Shown: positions 1 to 10,523 of the stretch, piece after piece | Position numbering within the stretch: the stretch's first letter is position 1 | How the letters are laid out: each line of letters begins with the position of its first letter | Assembly: GCA_031761405.1 (NCBI GenBank) | Contig: JASEVX010000010.1 | Coordinates: 33,723,322-33,787,321 of the forward strand | Source of the DNA: Serripes groenlandicus | Lineage: Eukaryota; Mollusca; Bivalvia; Cardiida; Cardiidae | Reading direction: 5' to 3' | Length of the DNA: 64,000 bases | The notes under the pieces: generated by a model | What the model saw: only the letters and a program-made list of their open reading frames with translations | What the model was told of the DNA's origin: nothing | Database searches by the model: none | Position numbers and translations under genes: made by a program

Positions 1-600
1 TACATGATAGGTAGGCCGTGGACTTGGAAAACATATTTTCAGAAACACAGAAATGGTACATAAAGTCCTTAAAAACATCTGGACAAAAATTACATAAAAT
101 ATTGCACGGTGCGTAGCAGTATGTGTGAAAAGGAGAAATTGTACATACAGTCTTTGAAAACATCATCTGGGCAAAAATTACGTAAAATTGCATGTGCTCA
201 GTATGAAAAATTGTTCATGATATCAGGGACGTAGATGTGTTGGGATATTTACATTTTTATTACAATGTTAACATACACATTTTAATTACACAATGTTAAC
301 ATACATTTTTATTACAATGTAGTGATTATACAACAAAAGAACCATCCTCCATTCACATCAATATAAACTGGGGTCTAAATTGGGGTCGAAAACTCTTTGG
401 AAACTGGGGTTAAAAACTCTCGTAGCCGTTTTGAATACACTGTAAAAAAAAAGGATAAAAATGTTCATAGTGAGCAAATTCCCGTTTTGCCACACTATTT
501 TCAACTCTATTCAATGATCAAAATATTGAGGATAACCATGTTTTTAAACAGATGCTGTTTACTGCAGATCTTTGAGGTCACGAAATACGCCCATGTATTT
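1..600. repeat. Degenerate MITE-derived sequence
   Basis: No gene is supported. The stretch holds decayed pieces of the TTAA-MITE family common later in the window: gagcaaattcccgttttgcc and ttttcaactctattcaatga near 470-520, and several 'aaaacatctgg.caaaaatta' motifs at 30-180. A lone CAGGGACGTAGAT at about 223 matches the hAT-like terminal repeat found at 4498. Confidence 0.5.
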
Positions 601-610
601 ATGTTAATAT

Positions 611-3600
611 TTATTACTCAGAAACATAGAATACTACAGTCAATATGGCGAGGTATTGATTCAAGGGGATTTTAATGCATATACTAGCACATCCTCTGAC
701 TTTGTGTCTTCAGATGAATCTAAGTATCCTCATACAGAGGATGATAATTATGTATATATGATATATGTACACCAAGAAATAATCTTGATCATAAAAGGCC
801 CAATAAGAGTGGCAAGTTATTAATTGAGCTCTGTAAAGAAGCTGGGCTAAGAATACTGAATGGTAGAACTATTGGAGATCTACATGGTAAATATACCTGT
901 ATCAAATATAATGGTTCTAGTGTTGTTGATTATGCAGTTGCATCTGCAAAGCTATTACATATGCATGTCATAAGTAGTTTTACTGTGCATGACTTTACAC
1001 CATTATCTGATCATTGTGCAACAAGCTGTACCTTACTGACATCTTTTTTTGATAATACAAATACTCAACAAGCATATTTAGAACCACTCCCAGGTAAATT
1101 TGTATGGGATTCAGAGGCGATTAATCGTTACTCTACTCTTATTCAGAATAATAAGTCTAAAACCAAACTGCAACAATTTCTGAGTAGAAAATATTCAAAT
1201 TGTAATGAGGCTGTAAATGATCTAAATACAATTCTACAAGAAACAGCTATGGCCTCTGCCAAATTTATCAAAGGGCGTATTAAAAAACAAACAAATAAAC
1301 CAAAAAGAAAACCCTGGTTTTCAGAGTCATGTGATGACTTATATAAAACTGTTAAACACTATGCATTTCTTATAAATAAATTTCCATTTAATGGAGCTTA
1401 CAGAAAAGAATACTACTCTTATCGCTCAAAATTAAGGCGAAAATGCAAACAAAATGAAAATAAATACAAAAATGAAATATGTTCTGATCTATCCAGTAAT
1501 ATCAACACTGACCCAAAATCCTTCTGGGATTTACTTAATAAATTAAGCAGAGCATCAGACAATAATTCTACTGAAAACATTGATGAGCAAGCATTCTGTA
1601 AATTTTTCAAAAATTTAAATTCTTGTGAAGCACAATCAAAGGACAGTAAATTTCATAGAATTATTCGTACGAAATTAGAAGAACTTAAAATTGCACTAAA
1701 TAACGAAGATAATATGTCTTATAATCAACCAATAATGGCAGATGAAATAATTAAAGCCTCTAAAACCCTGAAAAATGGTAAATCCACTGCAAATGACTTG
1801 ATTTCAAATGAAATGATCAAATATGGTATACCAATACTAGTTGGCCCTATTACTAAACTGTTTAACCTTATTTTCAAAGAAGGAACATTTCCTAAGGTAT
1901 GGAATGAAAGCTTCATTTCTTTAATACACAAAAAGGGCAGTAAAATGGACCCTGCAAACTACAGAGGTATATCTATAACTTCTAACCTAGGGAAATTGTT
2001 CAACAAAGTTATCTATATGAGAATTACAACATTTGTCAACGAACATAACATTATAAGTGAAAACCAAATTGGTTTTAAAGAAAAATCCCGCACCTCAGAT
2101 CACATCTTCACCCTAAAATCTATAATAGAACATAAGAAAAATAAGAAGCAGAAAGTGTTTGCTGCCTTCGTTGATCTGAGGAAGGCTTTTGATACAGTTT
2201 GGAGAAATGGATTATTTTATAACCTCTTGGAACTTAAATTTCCCTGCAAACTCTTTAAAATAATTCATTCTATGTATGATGATACTGGGTATAGAATAAA
2301 ATTCCCAAATGGTCTTAGTGAAGAATTTGTCTCCACCCGTGGTGTAAAACAGGGAGATGTTCTCAGTCCTATACTATTTAATCTTTACATAAATAATCTG
2401 GTAAACAGTCTTCAAGGTGCTAATACAGACCCGATAGTAATTGGAGACACAACAATAAATTCCCTTTTATTTGCCGATGATATAGTTTTATTATCTAATT
2501 CTGAGAAGGGACTGCAAACATCTTTAAATGTTCTTAGTGACTTTTGTCAATCTTGGAAACTAGAAGTAAATATAAACAAATCAAAAGTCATTATATTTAA
2601 CTCAAATGGCAAAACCCATAATAACTTTTTTAAATATAATAATGAATTCCTGGAAACAGTTAAATCATACTGCTATCTTGGCATGACACTGCAGTACACA
2701 GGGAATCTAAACCTATGCAGCTCATTGCTTGTGGAAAAGGGTAGAAAAGCCCTTTTCAAAATAAAAAAAACAGTTGGACTTAATAACCCATGCAAGCTTT
2801 TAGAAAAACTATTTGACTCCCTTGTTGTGCCTATTGCTCTATATGGTAGTGAAGTATGGGGGATAGGGAAACAATACAAGGATTCAGATCGATTTGAACA
2901 CTTGCAGTTAAAATTTATTAAAGAAATTCTAGGAGTTAACTGCAAAGCATCAAATGCTGCATGCCTAGCTGAGCTGAACAGATTGCCCCTATATACCAGA
3001 ATAGAATCTTCAGCAATAAAATATTGGCTCCATATACTAGAGTCAAATAATTCACTCATTTTAAAAATATATAGAGCAACTGAAGAAAAAAACTCATGGA
3101 TAATAAATATGAAAAATCTCATTTCAAAACTTGGATTCCATTTTATTAGTCTAAATCCTTTTGATATTAAGATCTATCTAAAACGCATTCAAGAGAGAAT
3201 TAAAGATACAGCCTTTCAAAGGCAAGAGACTGACATCAGTCAAAATAAAAAATTAAACTTCTTTAACATACTATATAAACCAAATAAAAGACCCTCATAT
3301 GTTGATCATTGCAAATCCAAGTGTGATAGATCAACATTATGTAAGTTGAGGATAAGTGCTCATACTCTGTCAGTTGAAAGAGGACGATATTTAAATATAC
3401 CAAAACAGAGTAGAATATGTCTTTGCTGCAACAACGGAGACGTTGAAGATGAACTTCATTTTCTTTTAAAATGTTCTACGTACAAATACTTGAGAGATAA
3501 CCTCATTAAAAAAATAAATAATGTTCTAATGAACAACAAATTTATTTTTTTATCATACAACTTGCTTATCTCAATTCTCAATAGTAATTCTCCAACTGTA

Positions 3601-3800
3601 TTAAAAATTGTAGTGAATTACTTGAATGAATGCTTGTTGGTTAGAAATTCATTGTCAAATGATACTTGAGTTATCTCATACTTATCCACTGTCACTCCTA
3701 CATTGTACATATTTAATTGTAATTTGTCTGTATTTTGTTGCCATAACCATTTATTGTTAATGTGTTAGTGCTAATAAAGTTATTATTATTATTATTATTT
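611..3800 (+). mobile_element. 5'-truncated non-LTR retrotransposon (LINE) with APE-type endonuclease remnant and RT
   Basis: The sequence reads as the C-terminal half of an endonuclease/exonuclease/phosphatase domain, then a reverse transcriptase. The endonuclease signature QYGEVLIQGDFNA is encoded at about 641-679. The rest of that domain (NLDHKRPNKSGKLLIELC, then SVVDYAVAS and PLSDHC) is in another frame, so a frameshift lies at about 740-750. Upstream of about 608 the frame is stopped and the N-terminal endonuclease is missing, which suggests 5' truncation at insertion. The 3' end has AATAAA at 3773 followed by a (TTA)n tail to 3800. I could not define target duplications. The domain order and 3' tail fit the Jockey/CR1/L2-like group, but I cannot fix the clade by eye. 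Confidence 0.9.
961..3669 (+). CDS. LINE ORF2-type protein: endonuclease C-terminus, reverse transcriptase, CCHC-like zinc knuckle
   Basis: This uninterrupted 902-residue frame is open upstream to about 748, so the ATG at 961 is not a true start. Near the N-terminus SVVDY...PLSDHC is the end of an APE-like endonuclease. The RT domain spans roughly residues 270-560: LIHKKGSKMDPANYRGISI near 320, AAFVDLRKAFDTVW near 400 (first catalytic Asp), GVKQGDVLSPILFNLYIN near 460, and the catalytic FADD box near 505. A C-terminal CLCC..GDVEDELHFLLKC motif near 820 resembles the Cys/His knuckle of many LINE ORF2 proteins. The product would nick target DNA and copy element RNA into the site (target-primed reverse transcription). 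The intact RT frame suggests recent insertion, but the missing 5' end and the frameshift make the copy non-autonomous. Confidence 0.85.
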   Translation: MHVISSFTVHDFTPLSDHCATSCTLLTSFFDNTNTQQAYLEPLPGKFVWDSEAINRYSTLIQNNKSKTKLQQFLSRKYSNCNEAVNDLNTILQETAMASAKFIKGRIKKQTNKPKRKPWFSESCDDLYKTVKHYAFLINKFPFNGAYRKEYYSYRSKLRRKCKQNENKYKNEICSDLSSNINTDPKSFWDLLNKLSRASDNNSTENIDEQAFCKFFKNLNSCEAQSKDSKFHRIIRTKLEELKIALNNEDNMSYNQPIMADEIIKASKTLKNGKSTANDLISNEMIKYGIPILVGPITKLFNLIFKEGTFPKVWNESFISLIHKKGSKMDPANYRGISITSNLGKLFNKVIYMRITTFVNEHNIISENQIGFKEKSRTSDHIFTLKSIIEHKKNKKQKVFAAFVDLRKAFDTVWRNGLFYNLLELKFPCKLFKIIHSMYDDTGYRIKFPNGLSEEFVSTRGVKQGDVLSPILFNLYINNLVNSLQGANTDPIVIGDTTINSLLFADDIVLLSNSEKGLQTSLNVLSDFCQSWKLEVNINKSKVIIFNSNGKTHNNFFKYNNEFLETVKSYCYLGMTLQYTGNLNLCSSLLVEKGRKALFKIKKTVGLNNPCKLLEKLFDSLVVPIALYGSEVWGIGKQYKDSDRFEHLQLKFIKEILGVNCKASNAACLAELNRLPLYTRIESSAIKYWLHILESNNSLILKIYRATEEKNSWIINMKNLISKLGFHFISLNPFDIKIYLKRIQERIKDTAFQRQETDISQNKKLNFFNILYKPNKRPSYVDHCKSKCDRSTLCKLRISAHTLSVERGRYLNIPKQSRICLCCNNGDVEDELHFLLKCSTYKYLRDNLIKKINNVLMNNKFIFLSYNLLISILNSNSPTVLKIVVNYLNECLLVRNSLSNDT

Positions 3801-4400
3801 ATCCGCAGTTCTGTCTGCCCGCAAATATTACTACTTATATTTTAACGAATATAACGGCAGTTTGTAAACAGTGGCTCTTGTAATCTAGTCTTAATTTACA
3901 AAATTGATCAAAAACAAACCTTAAAGAATTTGTACACATTGTTACACAAATACATAAAAGCACGTTCATGACCGTTAAATTCCCTTTGTTTTCTTTTCAT
4001 GATTATTGTGTTATATTATTTAGGATGCCAGCTAGTTAAAGTTCAAAAGTATAGTGTGCGGACCCCGGTTAACATCGCGCACGCACCTAGCTGTTTGTAA
4101 TAGTCTGACTTCGTTAATATTCACGAAATGCGTTACGAGTTATAGCGATTTCATTAACCACAGTATCACTATCGCTATTTGATGGGTAACCTATTTGATG
4201 CATCTGGTATTTTGCAAACAATTGTGGCAAAAGGAGGAACTTCGCATACTGCTCCTTGTAAGCAGATTCAGCAGCCAAAACTTCCCCTCCTCTGAATCTG
4301 CTTGTTTGATTCCACGATAATTTATTTTGTTTCCAAACCACTGGATCAATTTCAACCTAAGCTCCACATGAATATTTCTTTGGTGGTCTTCTTTCAAAAC
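3801..4400. other. Intergenic, no recognised gene
   Basis: No coding signal is seen. Positions 4200-4280 contain a poorly conserved MITE core (ttgtggcaaaaggaggaact). The phrase aaatattactactta at about 3822 recurs at about 5029 inside the hAT-like element. Confidence 0.4.
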
Positions 4401-4401
4401 T

Positions 4402-4497
4402 GTTCTTTTTTTTTGTTTCCACATATATAACAAATCTGCAGCAGCCAACCGCGAAAACACCTGGGCAAAAATGTAGTAACCCTCTATATAGCCTAAA
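4402..4497. mobile_element. TTAA-MITE left part, split by the hAT-like element
   Basis: The motifs cacatatataacaaatctg and cagcagcc belong to the TTAA-MITE family. The matching right part resumes at 5642 on the far side of the hAT-like insertion, so this is a nested pair. The MITE was there first. Confidence 0.65.
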
Positions 4498-5633
4498 CAG
4501 GGACGTAGATAAGAGGGATACTTAACTAAATACAATTAAAATATCACCCGTCCCAACATAACTCAAAAAGTATTGAAGATATGAAAATAACAAAGATATT
4601 TTCTGAAAGTTTGAACATTGTTCTGTAGCAATAGTTAAACATATTTTAATTTATTGCATACTTTGATATTGTCCCGTTCACTTTGCATTGAAGAAAGTGG
4701 TCATGATTTTTCGATCATGACCGCTGTCAAGGAGTGATCATGACCGTAGATAAGGACGTGCGAAAATTCTGCATAATTAACATGCTAGGGACTACTTTTG
4801 TTATGTAAACAAACATAGATGACCTAAATATCATTGTTAAACCTCACGGGACTTTGTAATGTTAAATTCTCATATATTGATCATGGACAATTTCTTACTA
4901 TCTCATGCTAACAGTACGTTTTTGACATGAAAATAGTCGAAAACGCGCGTCTAAAATGTTGGTTATGCACGTGCATGACGTCATTTAAAAAAAAATACGT
5001 CACCGTTATAATTCAAACGGCATTTGCACAAATATTACTACTTATGTAAACAAACAGATTGTTTCTAATTCGGAAGCAGATTTATCAATTCTAGATAATA
5101 AAAAAAAACTCCACAACGTAAAGCAAATAGTTTACAATATGAAAGTATGCAATAAAAAGGTTATTGACCCTGTACTGTGAAATCATCGTTGGACCTCGTT
5201 CTTTGGCGAACGTAGCCTCGCAAGCTCGGCAACGTCAACCCAAGAACTCGGTCCAACGATGATTTCACAGTACAGGGTCAATAACCTATAATATATGCTA
5301 CTACACTTTTGTTGATAACATGTTATTCTTATGAATAATGTCAGTCTATATATTCTATCAATTTTTGGAAGAAAATTAATAAAATTCAGAAATCGCAATA
5401 CCTGTGTCTTTTAAACCAGTCATTATTCAAAATACAAAGAAAATCCAGTTGTTCAATGTATTTCTAAGTTTAGTTGAAATGTTAAGCTTTCAGAATGTGT
5501 ATGTTTTGTTGATGTGCCAAATGTGACTTCAAAGTTTTATTTGCTACAAAATGTGGAAATGTTTAAAGTTTTATTTCGCCATGTGATACAGGTGTACAGG
5601 TAGATTTGCTTATCCCTATTATCTACGTCCCTG
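4498..5633. mobile_element. hAT-like non-autonomous DNA transposon with 8-bp TSD
   Basis: The left terminus CAGGGACGTAGATAAGAGGG and the right terminus (ATCTACGTCCCTG) are inverted repeats. The flanks carry an exact 8-bp duplication, agcctaaa, at 4490-4497 and 5634-5641. An 8-bp TSD with CAGGG termini is the signature of the hAT superfamily. No transposase frame is visible in the 1.1 kb interior. A related, internally deleted copy lies at 9473-9893 in the opposite orientation. Confidence 0.9.
5159..5286. repeat. Perfect 37-bp inverted repeat (hairpin) inside the hAT-like element
   Basis: The arms at 5159-5195 and 5250-5286 are exact reverse complements, separated by a 54-nt loop whose edges still pair partly. 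The smaller relative at 9473 lacks this segment, so the hairpin was either inserted into this copy or lost from the other. Confidence 0.95.
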
Positions 5634-5641
5634 AGCCTAAA

Positions 5642-5742
5642 TGAAAGTTTAATCATTGGATATCTAGTTGAAAACATTGTGTCAAACGGATAAATTGCTC
5701 ATCATTAGAAGCTTCTCCTTTTGCTACAATGTCTTTAAAAGT
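5642..5742. mobile_element. TTAA-MITE right part, split by the hAT-like element
   Basis: The motifs gttgaaaacattgtgtcaaa, attgctcatcat and tctccttttgctacaatgtc are the family core palindrome. They continue the fragment at 4402-4497 once the hAT-like element is removed. A SINE follows at 5757. Confidence 0.65.
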
Positions 5743-5756
5743 AGTTTGATTCAAAG

Positions 5757-5996
5757 GCTTTTCAATCCAGGGATTGTGAGTTCGAACCCCAGATCGGCCA
5801 GCATTTTTTCCGACGTTTAACAAAAGTCACTGTGACAAGCGTCATTCGTCTTTCACCAATGGGCTAACAGTCTATGTGGAAAAGCAGCCACAGAAAAGAA
5901 TGTTGTGTGGAGTTCTGGTGTGAGATAGCCAGGAAACACATGAGAATGTGAACAATCGTTGAAAGTGATGTTAAATAAAAACCAATCAATCAATTA
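5757..5996 (+). mobile_element. tRNA-headed SINE, family S1 (5'-truncated)
   Basis: The B box GAGTTCGAACCCC lies at about 5779, followed by the S1 body (GACAAGCGTCATTCGTCTTT) and a tail of CAAT repeats. The A-box half of the tRNA head is missing, as in many 5'-truncated retroposons. Fuller copies lie at 23893 and 47444. Confidence 0.85.
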
Positions 5997-6027
5997 ACTA
6001 TGTCCATTAATGAGCTCTTTAAATATT

Positions 6028-6300
6028 TCAATTGTATCCATTTGTGATTGATGAGTGACGTCTTACCATGGATCGCACCAAATAAGTGATGGTCATCTCA
6101 GGGATAGTATTCCTATCCCCAAAAAGGGCATTTGTGACTTGAGCAACGTTATTTTGAGCGTTGGCGTGATTTCTAACACGTCCGTATAGGTCATCTCACA
6201 AATGCTCGATTGGGTTCAAATCTGGACTACCCGGAGGCCAATCGAGAACCTCGACATCTCTTTGAAAAGCAGGAGAAGGTGAGTAATATCTCCTTTGGTC
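6028..6300 (-). pseudogene. Tc1/mariner transposase C-terminal remnant
   Basis: Read on the minus strand, this encodes the C-terminal end of a Tc1-type DDE transposase: a block ending SPDLNPIEHL, a stop where the family has Trp, then DDLYGRVRNH and a tail ending SSITNGYN before the stop at 6028-6030. The SPDLNPIE..W block is the conserved region around the last catalytic acidic residue. The Trp-to-stop change (TGG to TGA), the absence of the rest of the gene and a MITE starting at 6311 across the upstream side show a dead fragment. No terminal repeats of the original element were found. Confidence 0.85.
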
Positions 6301-6310
6301 AAAAGAAGTA

Positions 6311-6543
6311 TTACCCTTTCCCTCATATTGACGCTTTCTGACGCCTCTGCAGCAGGCATAATTTTGAAAACATAATGACAAAAGAAGAAATTGCTCAAAA
6401 CCAGCAATTTCTCCTTTTGCCACAATGTTTTCCACTTTTAGTCATAGGTTATCCATTCAATTATAGAGAGTTTCTATTTTTTGACGAAATATGTTCAAAG
6501 TCGATTAATTGCTGCAGAATTGTCATATGAGGGAAACCGATAA
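6311..6543 (+). mobile_element. TTAA-MITE (type A)
   Basis: Starts TTACCCTTTCCCTCATAT and ends CATATGAGGGAAACC, with GACGCCTCTGCAGCAG near the left end and the central palindrome attgctcaaaaccagcaat. It interrupts the Tc1 remnant. Throughout, '+' means the GACGCCTCTGCAG end is on the left. Confidence 0.85.
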
Positions 6544-6799
6544 TGCGTGTGGGGAAGGGGGGTTTACAACAATTTGTTACGTAAGCTTGTGATATAAGTG
6601 CTAATCGGCGATGAAAGTGGACATTTAATAGACGCGTTATTGTTTTTCATTGTAAACTTGTTAATTTTGTAACCCAGATAACAAACTGTATTATGACAAA
6701 AGATACTTTTTTTTTATCATTATTATTGTAAATGTGAAGGATTCTTTGAAAACCCGAAAAGTATGTGCATCAGCCAACGGTTAGGGTAACAGTTCTTGC

Positions 6800-7056
6800 T
6801 TTTTATCAGTATGCTAGCCACAGTCATTGCTCCTTTACGGACAGTTTCGCAGGTTCGATCTACGGCCAGGTCATACCAAAGACTCTTAAAATGGCAATAA
6901 TGGATTTCTCTCCTAGGCGCTCAGGGTTGCGGGGTTATCATGACTCACTGATAGGCGCAACTGAACCTGTAGCACTGGTAACTTAACCAGGGAACTTCGT
7001 TATATAACTGAACAAATATTGAAAGCGCCGTAAAGCACACAATACAAAATGAAATT
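6800..7056 (+). mobile_element. tRNA-headed SINE, family S3 (degenerate)
   Basis: The B-box-like GCAGGTTCGATCTACGG at about 6849 is followed by GGCCAGGTCATACCAAAGAC. The tail (TATATAACTGAACAAATATT, then GAAAGCGCCGTAAAG) is shared with SINE families S1 and S2. The A box is not convincing. Confidence 0.6.
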
Positions 7057-7059
7057 GAC

Positions 7060-7635
7060 ATTTACTATTAAAAGCACAGGTGAGACCAGTGTCTATCTAT
7101 ATTTAAATGCACGATGTGGACAGTACCATTGAGAAATATGCTTGCCACGGTGAAATAATATGTAATGCCTAATGCCAATTCATTTCAGAGACTGTGCGTT
7201 AATTCAATCGGTTGTCTTTCTGGTGATCTGTGCTCTATATGTCTACAATCGGCTTTGCAGGAAACGTGTAGTATTCAGTCGAAGACAAGAAGTCATCACG
7301 TATTATACGTACTGTTTTGTTTAAAATGTATTATTTATGTTTATTCATTGTGTTGTACCGTGCCATCCTTACATACTGAATTGTTTGAGTACAAGCATCT
7401 AACAGTATGTTTAAGATAAATTTAACATATCTTATTTAGATATCACTTCCATTGCATAAAAACCACCGAAAGCAGAGTATTTGCTCCGTGTGCCGTGATG
7501 ACTTTTATTAACTTTATGTGCACGTTATAGTGTCTTAAATGGTCAAATAAAGTGAAGAAGAAACAAAGTAATTTTTTAGAAGCTGTACACAATCTATGCC
7601 GTACAAACTACATTCAAGCTGCCGTACATGTTCAT
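7060..7635. other. Intergenic, no recognised feature
   Basis: I see neither repeats matching the rest of the window nor a convincing coding frame. Confidence 0.4.
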
Positions 7636-7639
7636 ATTT

Positions 7640-8226
7640 TGATATCAGAAAATCTATTTTTTGATAATCAGGAAATCGAATTTTTGATATCAGAAGATAT
7701 TCATTTTTTTCTGATATCAAGAAATTGATTTCCTGATATCAAAAAAGTTATTTTCTGATATCAAAAAATCGAATTCCTGATATAAAAAATTATCAAGAAA
7801 TATGCTTTATTTTTCCTTATCAGATGATTTTCTGATATCAAGAATTCGAATTCCTGATATCAGAAAATGTATTTCTTGATATCAGAAAATCGTCAGGTTT
7901 TTTTTGATATCAGAAAATACATTATTTGATATCAGAAAATGGATTTCTTGACATCAAAAAATGATTTTCTGATATCAATAAATCGAATTTCTGATATCAA
8001 GAAATACTGTCGATTTTCTGATATCAAGAAATACATTTTCTGATATCAAATATTCATTTTGTGATATCAGGAATTCGATTTGTTGATACCAGAAAATGGA
8101 TTTCTTGATATCAAGAAATAAAGAGTATTTTCTGATAACAAAAAATAGATTTTTCTGATATCCAAAATTCATTTTTTGATATCAGAAAATTTATTTTCTG
8201 ATATCAGGAATTCGAATTTTTTATAT
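7640..8226. repeat. Palindromic minisatellite based on TGATATCA
   Basis: About 25-30 copies of the self-complementary core TGATATCA (containing the EcoRV site GATATC) are spaced irregularly at roughly 15-30 bp, within motifs such as TTTCTTGATATCAGAAAAT. Because the core and its TTTC/GAAA flanks are palindromic, the array has no clear orientation and can form many small cruciforms. Diverged members (gataatca, gacatcaa) occur throughout. Confidence 0.9.
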
Positions 8227-8229
8227 AAA

Positions 8230-9470
8230 AAAATATGGAATAAATAGTAAAACGGCGCCTCATAATATTGCTACCATAGCCTATATAAAAAGGTTACCAA
8301 GAGCAGAAAGGGTCAATATTGACGTAGGGATTAAACGTTTTACATACTACGATCTATGTGATATTCAGCATGTGAAGTTTAGTCGTGAAATGACAAGTTT
8401 AGTCCTGAAACCATTTCGTTTACGGTTTGCTTAACATTCACTGCAACTATAATGAGTCATACAAGCTGAAGTTTCTCAATTCTTTTTTACCAATAAACTG
8501 TTTTAAATCCTCTAACTAGATCCATTAAATAAAAAAACATAGGTGCTTAAATATTAAAATATATTAAGGTGTATTGCCTCTAGTTATACGTTAAGTGTGA
8601 CACAAGCTTGGGAAGGAGAGTTGGAAGTCTATTCTCCTTCCAGTTTAGCAGAAGTATGATAGCAAACACGGGAGTATATAAACAAAAAATACGAAGAAAA
8701 ATGTAAAAGAAAAAAAAGATGTGTATGATCAAGATTGAGCATTATGAAAGTTCACATGTATAGTCAACATATAGCAAGAATTATTAAGTCTGTTTTGAAC
8801 ATGCCAGTAGAAAACTGAAAAATAAACAGAAGAAAATGGTCAAGTCAGTTCCCCAAGAGCAAAGAGCGAAAACCAGTTGGTACGAATCGTTCATCTCGAA
8901 CGAAACATGAAAAACCGGGTACGAATCCAATGAATTTTAGAAATCGGATGAAATTGTGAAAACAGCGAAGTATTCATAACGGAAGGAAGCAGAGACAACT
9001 TAACTACTCTATGGGAACCGATGACACCTTGTCGTCTATTAAATAAGAATGACCAAAATCGCCAAGCGATGACATGCTGCATTTACAAATAATAGAATGG
9101 GTCACGTTACGGCCATGCCTATTGCATAGTTGGGTTATCGTTGTTTTTACAGTGTCTAGAATTATACTGTAATATGTAGTAATTAAAATTAATCATTATT
9201 GATTTTTTAAAGGTTACCCATTTATTTAAAAATCTCAATATTGTAAATAAGCAAAAACATCGCCAGAAACTTTTTTCTGAGCTTTGATGAATCGGGTCGT
9301 AAACCAAACTATAAAAAAAAAGCGTAGCCTAGGAAGTTAAATACCCATTAAATGTGTATAAAGTTTTGTAATAACGATAGAAGACATACGTATTATGTAT
9401 CTTGCTGTTTCTAAAATCATTTTATACAATTTATTTATTGATAAAGGTTGTTTGTTTTTTCAAACATATA
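8230..9470. other. Intergenic, no recognised feature
   Basis: AT-rich sequence without a convincing frame, RNA gene or repeat match to the rest of the window. Confidence 0.4.
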
Positions 9471-9472
9471 AC

Positions 9473-9893
9473 CAGGGACATAGATAAGAGGGATAGGCAA
9501 CATTAAGCACATAAACAAAACATACATATTCTGAAAGCTTAACATTTCAACTAAAGTTAGAAATACAATGAATAACTGGAATTTCTTTGTATTTTGAACA
9601 ATGACTGGTTTAAAAGACACAGATATTGGGATTTCTGAATTATATCATATTTTTCCAAAAATTAATAGACTGACATTTTTCATACGGATAACATTTTATC
9701 AAAACCTGTAATATATTAAAATATTTTTATCTAAGTTGCAACAGAAGAATGTTTAAACTTTCAGAAAATATTTTTATTTTTATATCTTGAATAGTTTTTG
9801 AGTTTTACTTAATGTCTTAATATCTACAAATGTTGGCACGGGTGATATTTTAGTATATAGTTTAGTTACCTATCCCTCTTATCTACGTCCCTG
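9473..9893. mobile_element. Internally deleted hAT-like MITE
   Basis: Termini CAGGGACATAGATAAGAGGG and (left-right inverted) ATCTACGTCCCTG match the element at 4498. Both subterminal regions are reverse complements of that element's ends (for example acaatgaataactgg here against ccagttgttcaatgt there), so it is a deletion derivative in the opposite orientation. Flanking atataac is repeated on both sides, giving a 7-bp match or an 8-bp TSD with one mismatch. Confidence 0.85.
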
Positions 9894-9904
9894 ATATAAC
9901 AGAG

Positions 9905-10520
9905 TTTTTCTTAACTATAATAATGTTGGTTGCGCCCTTTTCGATGACGTCACCCCATGGTACAAAATTAAAAGCTATCCCATACTGACGTCGCGCCTAC
10001 ACGCGGCGTCGATGATTTATGGGAATTAGAACACTGCATGGAATTATTATATAAAAGTTGATGACAGTTGTATGTAACATTTCAGATGCTAAATAATTCA
10101 TGGGAATTAACTGGTCAAATAAAGAACATTGCATTGAATGAATATTAAATTTTATTTTTCAGATAATACCATATGATAACTTTTTGGAAAGGGAGATAGT
10201 GTGCATAACTAACAGTTTACCTGTTTACGCTTATTTCCCTTTAAGTAACCATCACGGATTCAAATGCCAATGCAAACTTCTAAAACACATCATCATACTT
10301 CAACTACGATATTTATATCACATTTACAATAGAGACATATACATACATGTATTCATATGTCTCTGCATTTAATGATTGAGACTGCAAAATAAAGAAAAGC
10401 TGTTAAAATTCATATTATTTTCTTCAATGCATAGGAAAAGCAACACATATTAGGATTATTTAGACTTAAGTTTAAATAATACGGTGTTATGATTTAGCGA
10501 AAACATCCCCCGGTGACACA
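9905..10520. other. Intergenic, no recognised feature
   Basis: No coding or repeat signal is identified. Confidence 0.35.
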
Positions 10521-10523
10521 TGC

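Noticed and set aside
4191..4535. 114-residue minus-strand frame
   Set aside because: It runs across a decayed MITE and the start of the hAT-like element, so it is composite repeat sequence.
7640..8226. CRISPR-like array
   Set aside because: The repeat is an 8-bp palindrome at uneven spacing in a eukaryotic context, without uniform repeat and spacer lengths or cas genes.
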